Positions 6,497-11,441 of a stretch of 11,441 bases of DNA are shown here, piece by piece (the first letter of the stretch is position 1; the number at the start of each line of letters is the position of its first letter). The translations under genes and the position numbers were made by a program. The notes beneath the pieces are model-generated. The model worked only from the letters and a program-made list of their open reading frames with translations. It did not search any database and was not told the origin of the DNA. The DNA comes from Clostridia bacterium (lineage in GTDB: Bacteria > Bacillota_A > Clostridia > UBA1381), in assembly GCA_017553025.1 (NCBI GenBank), contig JAFZNF010000190.1:1-11441 (forward strand), read 5' to 3'.

Positions 6497-6984
6497 CCGT
6501 AGCTCCTAAAACCTGTTTTTTTACAGGTCACAGATTTATTGGTTTTGAAGAAGCGCGCGAGGTAAAATCTCGATTGACAGAAGAGCTTTTGAACGTCGTA
6601 AATGGAGGCTACACTAATTTCATATCAGGCGGTGCTGTCGGATTTGATACTTTGGCGGCTGAGCAGGTGATTTTACTGCGTGAAAACTATGATATGTTAA
6701 AGCTTTGCCTTTATCTTCCCTGCATAAATCATAGCAGAAATTGGCGTGAAAATGACAAGATTAGATTTGAACGCATCTTTAGCCTTGCCGACGAAATATA
6801 TTATGTAAGTGAAGAACGGTACAAGGAAGGTTGTATGAAAAAACGCAACAGGGCTATGGTTAATGCATCGGATTTGTGTATAGCATTTTTAAAAAATGTG
6901 CACAGCGGAACGGCACAGACGGTAAAAATGGCAGAAGACAAAGGTCTTCGCATCGTAAATATTGCAGACAGAGTTAAACTATAA
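6493..6984 (+). CDS. SLOG-superfamily protein (DUF1273/YpsA-like)
   Basis: A 163-residue single-domain protein. The nucleotide-binding Rossmannoid signatures are clear: TGHR at 11-14, the glycine loop SGGAVGFDTLAAE at 45-57, CLYLPC at 72-77, RYKEGCMKKRNRAMVNASD at 109-127, and HSGTAQTVKMAE at 137-148. This is the pattern of the DUF1273/YpsA-like branch of the SLOG superfamily, whose members bind nucleotides or nucleotide-derived ligands and include lysine-decarboxylase-like LOG phosphoribohydrolases. The biochemical role of this branch is not established. The start ATG overlaps the dapB stop by 4 bases and has no separate strong ribosome site, which suggests it is translated together with dapB. 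It closes the lysine cluster. It could be an unrelated housekeeping gene carried by the operon. Confidence 0.85.
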   Translation: MTVAPKTCFFTGHRFIGFEEAREVKSRLTEELLNVVNGGYTNFISGGAVGFDTLAAEQVILLRENYDMLKLCLYLPCINHSRNWRENDKIRFERIFSLADEIYYVSEERYKEGCMKKRNRAMVNASDLCIAFLKNVHSGTAQTVKMAEDKGLRIVNIADRVKL

Positions 6985-7000
6985 TCGCCGCTTGACGGTA

Positions 7001-7023
7001 TATTTTACATAATATGTAAAATA
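7001..7023 (+). promoter_or_regulatory. Perfect inverted repeat, candidate operator of ldh
   Basis: TATTTTACAT (7001-7010) and ATGTAAAATA (7014-7023) are exact reverse complements separated by AAT. The repeat lies 28 bases before the ldh ATG and just after a TTGACG (6992-6997) that could serve as a -35 box. The right arm contains TAAAAT (7017-7022), though at a long 19-base spacing from that box. A dimeric repressor bound here would block such a promoter. It does not match the Rex, CcpA or CodY consensus sites I know. Confidence 0.55.
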
Positions 7024-7050
7024 ATAAAACCGAAAAGAGGCGATTTTTTT

Positions 7051-7992
7051 ATGTTCAAAGGGAAAGCGGTAATAGTGGGAGCGGGAGCGGTAGGCTCAAC
7101 AACGGCATATACACTTATGATGGGCGGATTATTTAAGGAAATAGTTTTAATAGATGTAAATAAGGACAAGGCAGAGGGCGACGCACTTGATATGTCGCAC
7201 GGAGTATCTCTTATAAAGCCTGTCATAGTAGCAGCGGGTGATTACTCTGACTGCGCCGATGCGGATATTATTATAATTACGGCAGGCACTCCGCAAAAAG
7301 ACGGACAGACAAGGCTTGACCTTTTAAAGGAAAATGTCGGTCTTTTTAAAACCATTATTGAAAGCATAACAAAATATGCACCGAGTGATATTATTTTAAT
7401 GACCGTTTCAAATCCTGTTGATATTTTGACATATGTAACTTATCGTTTGTCAGGTCTTAGGAAAAATCAGGTTTTAGGTTCGGGGACGGTGCTTGATACC
7501 TCGCGGCTTAGATATATGATTAGCAAAAAAACGGGTGTTGATGCAAGAAACTGCCACACATATATTATAGGCGAACACGGTGACAGCGAGGTGGCGGCGT
7601 GGAGTGTTACCAATATCGGCGGAATGACAATGCACGAATTTTGTAAATATACGGGCAAGTGCGATATGAACGACCTTGATAAAATGTACTGCGATGTAAA
7701 AAATGCCGCCTATGACATAATAAGCAAAAAAGGTGCTACTTATTATGCAATAGCTTTGGCAGTGTCAAGAATATGTGAGGCTATAGTAGGCGACGAAAAT
7801 TCAATTCTGACAGTTTCGGGAATATTTGAGGGGGAATACGGCATACGGAATGTGGCCCTTTCTGTGCCAACAATGGTTGGAAGCGGCGGAGTTGAACGCA
7901 TTTTCGAGGTTCCGTTCGGCAAAGAGGAAATAAAGGGATTAAAAAACTCAGCAGATACGCTTTCCGACATATTAAGACAAATTGGAATGTGA
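7051..7992 (+). CDS. ldh: L-lactate dehydrogenase
   Basis: Interconverts pyruvate and L-lactate with NAD(H) in the cytoplasm, regenerating NAD during fermentation. It has 313 residues, usual for the bacterial family. The NAD loop is GAGAVGS at 10-16, with Asp35 at the end of strand 2 favouring NAD over NADP. Q82 in TPQKDGQTR (80-88) is the substrate-specificity position: Gln marks lactate dehydrogenase where malate dehydrogenase has Arg. R88 closes over the substrate. The catalytic pair is D149 (LDTSR) and H176 (IIGEHGDSE, 172-180), with R152 binding the carboxylate. R154 and H169 stand where Bacillus-type enzymes bind fructose 1,6-bisphosphate, so allosteric activation is plausible. An AGAGG ribosome site (7036-7040) precedes the ATG. 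It appears to be a single-gene unit ending at a terminator. Confidence 0.93.
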   Translation: MFKGKAVIVGAGAVGSTTAYTLMMGGLFKEIVLIDVNKDKAEGDALDMSHGVSLIKPVIVAAGDYSDCADADIIIITAGTPQKDGQTRLDLLKENVGLFKTIIESITKYAPSDIILMTVSNPVDILTYVTYRLSGLRKNQVLGSGTVLDTSRLRYMISKKTGVDARNCHTYIIGEHGDSEVAAWSVTNIGGMTMHEFCKYTGKCDMNDLDKMYCDVKNAAYDIISKKGATYYAIALAVSRICEAIVGDENSILTVSGIFEGEYGIRNVALSVPTMVGSGGVERIFEVPFGKEEIKGLKNSADTLSDILRQIGM

Positions 7993-7998
7993 TTTAAG

Positions 7999-8024
7999 AA
8001 TTCGGTATACAGCCGAATTTTTTT
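7999..8024 (+). terminator. Rho-independent terminator after ldh
   Basis: AATTCGG (7999-8005) pairs with CCGAATT (8013-8019) around a short TATACAG loop. The T-run spans 8018-8024. It lies 7 bases after the ldh stop codon. Confidence 0.85.
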
Positions 8025-8026
8025 GT

Positions 8027-8074
8027 AAAAAAATTTTTTTGGCTATTGCAAAATTTTGTGAAATATAGTAAAAT
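8027..8074 (+). promoter_or_regulatory. Promoter of the decarboxylase operon with upstream A/T tract
   Basis: TTGCAA (8046-8051) and TAAAAT (8069-8074) are 17 bases apart. A perfect TATAAT lies slightly downstream (8076-8081) but lacks a well-spaced -35. Just upstream of the -35, seven A followed by seven T (8027-8040) form a rigid tract in the position of an UP element. The leader to the first gene is about 60 bases. Confidence 0.6.
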
Positions 8075-8126
8075 GTATAATGAGGTAAATTTGGAATATT
8101 TTTGAATTTAACTTGTATTGTGCTGG

Positions 8127-8133
8127 AAAGGAG
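8127..8133 (+). promoter_or_regulatory. Ribosome binding site that fixes the OadG start
   Basis: AAAGGAG lies six bases before the ATG at 8140. A longer reading from TTG at 8113 would put this site inside the coding region, so 8140 is preferred. Confidence 0.85.
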
Positions 8134-8139
8134 AATATT

Positions 8140-8385
8140 ATGGAACCATCAAATTGGCTGGTTGTTTGCCTCGGAATGGGAACGGTATTTTTTGGACTTA
8201 TATGTCTTATTGCAATATGTAAAATTACGAGTTTTGCAGTAATGCTGTTTGAAAAGAAAAAAACGCCGGAAGAACAACCGATTTTAAATAAACAGGAAAT
8301 TTTAGCAGCTGTTTGCGCGGCAATTGCCGAGGAAACAGGTTTTGATGTAAAAAATGTAAGAGTATTGTCATTTAAAAAGATATAA
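8140..8385 (+). CDS. OadG-family small membrane subunit of a sodium-pumping decarboxylase
   Basis: An 81-residue protein with one N-terminal membrane helix: hydrophobic residues from about W5 to F28, including the glycine-containing [17 protein letters not shown] (10-26). An acidic/basic linker (KKKTPEEQP) and a cytoplasmic helix with [15 protein letters not shown] follow. This is the architecture of the gamma subunit of oxaloacetate decarboxylase and the delta subunit of methylmalonyl-CoA decarboxylase, which anchors the carboxyltransferase and holds the complex together. The start is the ATG with AAAGGAG six bases before it. It is the first gene of a four-gene operon; the biotin carrier starts 13 bases after its stop. 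The family is recognised from shape, short motifs and context, since these subunits diverge strongly. Confidence 0.8.
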   Translation: MEPSNWLVVCLGMGTVFFGLICLIAICKITSFAVMLFEKKKTPEEQPILNKQEILAAVCAAIAEETGFDVKNVRVLSFKKI

Positions 8386-8398
8386 AGGGGATAAAAAA

Positions 8399-8728
8399 AT
8401 GAAAAAATATAAGGTAAATGTAAACGGAACAAGCTATGAAATTGAAATAGAGCTTATTGACGAAACGAAAAGTGAACAATCTGTTAAAAAATCTGAGCCA
8501 AAACCTGCAGGAGAGGGTGAGCAGGTGACAAGTCCTATGCCCGGAACTGTTTTAGATATTAAGGTAAAGGCCGGCGACACCGTAAAAAAAGGTCAGGTAC
8601 TTATAGTTTTGGAAGCAATGAAAATGGAAAATGAAATTATGGCGGGAACTGACGGCACGGTAACCTCTGTTGCTGTTTCAAAAGGCGCGTCTGTCGGAAC
8701 AGGCGATATGCTTTTGACAATAAAGTAA
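8399..8728 (+). CDS. Biotin carrier protein of the decarboxylase
   Basis: A 109-residue protein. Residues 1-20 form a short strand segment ([19 protein letters not shown]) like the start of decarboxylase biotin carriers. Residues 21-42 are a flexible charged, Pro/Ala/Gly linker, and 43-109 are a complete biotinyl domain. The biotinylated Lys is K75 in EAMKMEN (72-78), preceded by [16 protein letters not shown] (45-60) with the conserved PMPG. It carries CO2 as carboxybiotin from the alpha subunit to the membrane beta subunit. It is a stand-alone version of the C-terminal domain fused to the alpha chain in Klebsiella-type OadA. A GGGGA ribosome site precedes the ATG, and the beta gene follows 15 bases after its stop. 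No biotin ligase is in the window. Confidence 0.92.
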   Translation: MKKYKVNVNGTSYEIEIELIDETKSEQSVKKSEPKPAGEGEQVTSPMPGTVLDIKVKAGDTVKKGQVLIVLEAMKMENEIMAGTDGTVTSVAVSKGASVGTGDMLLTIK

Positions 8729-8743
8729 TCGGGAGAAGAACAT

Positions 8744-9970
8744 ATGGAAGCAATAACGAATTTTTTCGGACAGACGGGCTTTGCTATGCTTTGTGCAGGC
8801 AATAACTGGCAGACGGTTATAATGATTTTAATTGCCTGCTTTTTACTATATCTTGCTATTGTAAAGAAGTTTGAGCCTCTGCTCCTTTTACCGATTGCAT
8901 TTGGTATGCTTTTAACTAACCTTGTCGGTGCGGAAATTTATCACGAGGCGCTTTTTGAAGGCGGTCACGTGCATTGGGATATGTTCGGGGGCGCAGGCGA
9001 TATAACCCCTGGACTTGTTGATTATTTATACCTTGGCGTAAAGCTCGGAATATATCCGTGTCTTATCTTTATCGGTGTAGGAGCAATGACTGATTTCGGA
9101 CCTTTGATTGCAAATCCGAAAAGTTTGCTCTTAGGCGCCGCAGCGCAGCTTGGTATATTTATAACATTTTTGGGAGTAAAGGAATTGTTCCCGATAGTAA
9201 TTCCTGCACTGGACGCATTTTTAGGCGGAACACAGCTTCAAAATCTTGCCTCATCTGTGGGAATTATAGGCGGTGCAGACGGACCTACAGCCATTTTTGT
9301 AACGTCACGCTTAGCGCCTGACTTTTTGGGACCTATCGCGGTTGCGGCATATTCGTATATGGCGCTTGTACCTGTAATTCAGCCGCCGATTATGAAGGCG
9401 CTGACAACCAAAAAGGAAAGACAGATTGTTATGAAGGCGCTTCGTCCTGTTTCAAAAACGGAAAAGGTTATTTTCCCGATAGTTGTTACAATATTTGTTG
9501 CTTGGCTTGTGCCTTCTGCTGCTCCTCTTGTCGGCTCTTTGATGCTTGGAAATCTGCTTACAGAGTCAGGAGTGTGCGACAGACTTTCAAAAACCGTTCA
9601 AAATGAGCTTATGAACATTGTAACTATCTTTCTGGGCATTTCTGTAGGCGCAACGGCAACGGCAAAAACATTTTTGTCACCGCTTACCCTATGCATACTC
9701 GCAATGGGAATAATTGCGTTCAGTATGGGAACTGCAGGCGGTGTGCTTTTAGCAAAGTTTATGAACCTTTTCTTAAAACAAAAGATAAATCCGCTTATCG
9801 GAAGCGCAGGCGTTTCTGCCGTTCCGATGGCGGCACGTGTATCCCAGAAGGTGGGACAGGAGGAAAATCCGAAAAACTTCTTGCTTATGCACGCTATGGG
9901 ACCAAATGTCGCAGGAGTTATAGGGTCTGCAACTGCAGCAGGCGTACTTTTAGCGCTTTTTGCTAAATAG
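8744..9970 (+). CDS. oadB: Sodium-translocating decarboxylase beta subunit
   Basis: A 408-residue integral membrane protein with many hydrophobic segments. It decarboxylates carboxybiotin and uses the energy to pump Na+ out of the cell. Conserved segments are [15 protein letters not shown] (111-125) and [15 protein letters not shown] (171-185). In the latter, D179 aligns with the essential Asp203 of the Klebsiella oxaloacetate decarboxylase beta chain. [19 protein letters not shown] follows (204-222), and the second half has GTAGG and [12 protein letters not shown] motifs. A polar stretch at about 63-90 rich in His, Glu and Gly follows the second helix. The same family serves oxaloacetate, methylmalonyl-CoA and glutaconyl-CoA decarboxylases, so substrate is not decided by this subunit. 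The alpha gene starts 14 bases after its stop. Confidence 0.95.
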   Translation: MEAITNFFGQTGFAMLCAGNNWQTVIMILIACFLLYLAIVKKFEPLLLLPIAFGMLLTNLVGAEIYHEALFEGGHVHWDMFGGAGDITPGLVDYLYLGVKLGIYPCLIFIGVGAMTDFGPLIANPKSLLLGAAAQLGIFITFLGVKELFPIVIPALDAFLGGTQLQNLASSVGIIGGADGPTAIFVTSRLAPDFLGPIAVAAYSYMALVPVIQPPIMKALTTKKERQIVMKALRPVSKTEKVIFPIVVTIFVAWLVPSAAPLVGSLMLGNLLTESGVCDRLSKTVQNELMNIVTIFLGISVGATATAKTFLSPLTLCILAMGIIAFSMGTAGGVLLAKFMNLFLKQKINPLIGSAGVSAVPMAARVSQKVGQEENPKNFLLMHAMGPNVAGVIGSATAAGVLLALFAK

Positions 9971-9984
9971 GAAAGGATATTTTT

Positions 9985-11376
9985 ATGAGTAAATTATATA
10001 TAACCGATACAATTTTGCGTGATGCGCATCAATCTCAGGCGGCAACGAGAATGAAAACAGAGGATATGATTCCCGCGTGTAAAATTCTTGACAGTATCGG
10101 CTACTGGTCACTTGAATGTTGGGGCGGCGCAACCTTTGACGCTTGTATGCGCTTTTTAAACGAAGACCCGTGGGAAAGGCTTCGCACTTTAAAGGCTAAT
10201 TTGCCCAATACAAAACTGCAAATGCTTTTCAGAGGTCAGAATATCTTGGGTTATAAGCATTATGCTGATGATGTTGTAGAGCAATTTTGCAAAAAATCTA
10301 TTGAAAACGGCATAGATGTTGTAAGAATTTTTGATGCATTAAATGACCCGAGAAACTTAGAGGCAGCAATAAAGTTTGTTAAGGAATACGGCGGTCACGT
10401 AGAGGCGGCAATAAGCTACACAGTAAGTCCTGTGCACAATATCGACTATTTTGTAAGACTTTCCGAAACTCTTGAGAAAATGGGCGCAGACTCAATTTGT
10501 ATTAAAGATATGGCAAATCTTCTGCTGCCGTATGATTGCTATGAACTTGTCAAGAAATTAAAGGAAAACATCGGTGTTCCGATACATTTGCATACGCACA
10601 ATACCGCAGGTACGGGCGATATGACAAACCTTATGGCGGTAAGCGCAGGCGTTGATATTGTTGACTGTGCTCTGTCGCCTCTTGCAAACGGCACATCAAA
10701 CCCGTCAACTGAGGCTATGGTTGCAACGTTAAAAGGAACAGAACGCGATACCGGGCTTGACCTTGAAAAATTGTCGATAGCGGCAGCACATTTCAGGAAA
10801 GTTGCCGACAGATTGAAAAGTGAGGGTATTTTAGACCCTAAAGTGCTTAATGTTGACCCTAATGCACTTTTGTATCAGGTTCCAGGCGGTATGCTGTCAA
10901 ATTTAATTTCTCAGCTTAAACAACAAAATGCAGAAGATAAATATTATGAGGTTTTAGCAGAAGTCCCGAGGGTGCGAAAAGATTTCGGTTATCCTCCGCT
11001 TGTAACTCCGACAAGTCAGATTGTAGGAACACAGGCAGTTTTGAACGTGCTTATGGGAAGATACAAGATGATAAGTAAGGAGTCAAAGGGCATTTTGCGC
11101 GGGGAATACGGGAAACTGCCCGGCGAAGTAAATGAAGAGGTGCGACGTATGGCGATAGGCGATGATGAGGTAATAACCTGCCGTCCCGCAGACCTGATTG
11201 AGCCCGAACTCCCTAAATACAGGGAGGAAACCAAAGATTTTGCAAAATCTGAAGAAGATGTACTAAGCTATGCACTTTTCCCGCAGGTTGCAAAGAAATT
11301 CTTTGATGAAAGGGACTCAAAAAAGCAGGTCATAAAAGAAGAAGTAAGAGAAATATTTGTAGAAGATTTATCATAA
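9985..11376 (+). CDS. oadA: Oxaloacetate decarboxylase alpha / pyruvate carboxylase subunit B-type carboxyltransferase
   Basis: A 463-residue biotin-dependent carboxyltransferase (TIM barrel plus C-terminal helical PYC_OADA-type region). It transfers CO2 from the keto acid to biotin on the carrier protein. Metal and active-site residues are D13 in LRDAHQS (11-17), the carbamylated-Lys position K174 in CIKDMAN (172-178), and H203/H205 in HLHTHNTAGTGD (201-212). LFRGQN (81-86) and NGTSNPSTEAM (235-245) are also typical. These features fit oxaloacetate/pyruvate enzymes and not the acyl-CoA-type alpha subunits (MmdA, GcdA), which have a crotonase-like fold. The chain ends soon after the PYC_OADA region and lacks a biotinyl domain, which the separate 109-residue protein supplies. 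In this membrane context oxaloacetate decarboxylation to pyruvate with Na+ export is most likely. Confidence 0.9.
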   Translation: MSKLYITDTILRDAHQSQAATRMKTEDMIPACKILDSIGYWSLECWGGATFDACMRFLNEDPWERLRTLKANLPNTKLQMLFRGQNILGYKHYADDVVEQFCKKSIENGIDVVRIFDALNDPRNLEAAIKFVKEYGGHVEAAISYTVSPVHNIDYFVRLSETLEKMGADSICIKDMANLLLPYDCYELVKKLKENIGVPIHLHTHNTAGTGDMTNLMAVSAGVDIVDCALSPLANGTSNPSTEAMVATLKGTERDTGLDLEKLSIAAAHFRKVADRLKSEGILDPKVLNVDPNALLYQVPGGMLSNLISQLKQQNAEDKYYEVLAEVPRVRKDFGYPPLVTPTSQIVGTQAVLNVLMGRYKMISKESKGILRGEYGKLPGEVNEEVRRMAIGDDEVITCRPADLIEPELPKYREETKDFAKSEEDVLSYALFPQVAKKFFDERDSKKQVIKEEVREIFVEDLS

Positions 11377-11388
11377 AGGAGAAGAAAA

Positions 11389-11441
11389 ATGTCGGAAGAA
11401 AATGTTTTTGACGTCTTAAAGGAAAGAGGACTTATTGCGCA
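11389..11441 (+). CDS. tyrS: N-terminus of probable tyrosyl-tRNA synthetase (cut by window end)
   Basis: An ATG with a good AAAGGAG (11375-11381) seven bases upstream opens a frame that is still open at the window end. The 17 full codons read MSEENVFDVLKERGLIA. The N(V/I)FD-LKERGLIAQ pattern is what I expect at the start of bacterial TyrS, which charges tRNA-Tyr. Only the first few percent of the gene is visible, with no HIGH or KMSKS motif, so this is a tentative call. It begins 12 bases after the oadA stop, leaving no room for a T-box leader or a terminator. Confidence 0.55.
   Translation, partial: MSEENVFDVLKERGLIA

Noticed and set aside
7001..7023. Rex or CcpA operator, or a terminator for the dap cluster
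   Set aside because: The arms lack the TTGTTAA/TTAACAA core of Rex sites and the GCGC-type core of cre sites. The repeat is nearly all A/T and has no T-run directly after it.
7051..7992. Malate dehydrogenase
   Set aside because: The specificity residue is Gln (Q82), not Arg, and the overall motifs are those of L-lactate dehydrogenase.
8113..8139. A longer OadG starting at TTG 8113
   Set aside because: It would place the strong AAAGGAG site inside the coding region and add nine polar residues before the membrane helix. The ATG at 8140 has ideal spacing.
9691..9966. Second + strand frame inside the beta-subunit gene
   Set aside because: It is an out-of-frame reading of a conserved membrane protein, rich in Arg and Cys, with no start context.
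1..11441. CRISPR array, tRNA or rRNA genes, prophage or defence island
   Set aside because: No regularly spaced repeats, no cloverleaf-like segments with conserved T-loop sequence, and no phage or defence proteins were seen. Nearly all sequence is accounted for by metabolic genes.

Overview
The window looks like ordinary chromosome from an anaerobic, fermentative, Gram-positive Clostridia-type bacterium. The evidence is A+T-rich intergenic DNA, strong purine-rich ribosome binding sites, a YlmC/YmxH-family protein, a lysine riboswitch ahead of lysA, an L-lactate dehydrogenase with the Firmicutes-type fructose-1,6-bisphosphate site, and a sodium-pumping biotin-dependent decarboxylase. I cannot name the genus.

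Layout, left to right. (1) 1-63 holds a short inverted repeat that may be the end of an IS3-type insertion sequence. (2) 64-1647, minus strand, is an FG-GAP/beta-propeller protein with rhamnogalacturonan-lyase-like spacing and a C-terminal SLH region, but no signal peptide. (3) 1757-2014 is a small PRC-barrel protein. (4) 2011-2302 is a control region: a consensus promoter whose -35 box contains the previous gene's stop codon, a lysine riboswitch, an intrinsic terminator and an unusual palindromic hairpin. (5) 2337-6984 is a lysine/diaminopimelate cluster, lysA-asd-dapA-dapB, whose last gene overlaps a SLOG-superfamily gene by 4 bases. An extra promoter lies between lysA and asd. (6) 7001-7992 is ldh, preceded by a perfect 10-bp-arm inverted repeat and followed by a clear terminator. 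(7) 8046-11376 is a four-gene operon for a membrane decarboxylase: OadG-type small subunit, separate biotin carrier, beta subunit, alpha carboxyltransferase. (8) From 11389 a gene begins that reads like tyrosyl-tRNA synthetase and is cut by the window edge.

How the genes work together. Asd, DapA and DapB carry aspartyl phosphate to tetrahydrodipicolinate, and LysA converts meso-diaminopimelate to lysine. The middle steps and aspartokinase are not in the window. Lysine can shut off riboswitch-initiated transcripts, while the internal promoter could keep the asd-dapA-dapB part on for peptidoglycan (diaminopimelate) needs. Ldh and the decarboxylase both act around pyruvate: one disposes of reducing power as lactate, the other couples decarboxylation of a carboxylic acid (probably oxaloacetate) to sodium export.

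I did not find a clearly new defence, mobile or signalling system. The points most worth a second look are the SLOG gene coupled to dapB, the signal-less SLH/beta-propeller protein, the double hairpin downstream of the lysine riboswitch, the palindrome in front of ldh, and a His in place of the usual Asn beside the catalytic Cys of Asd.
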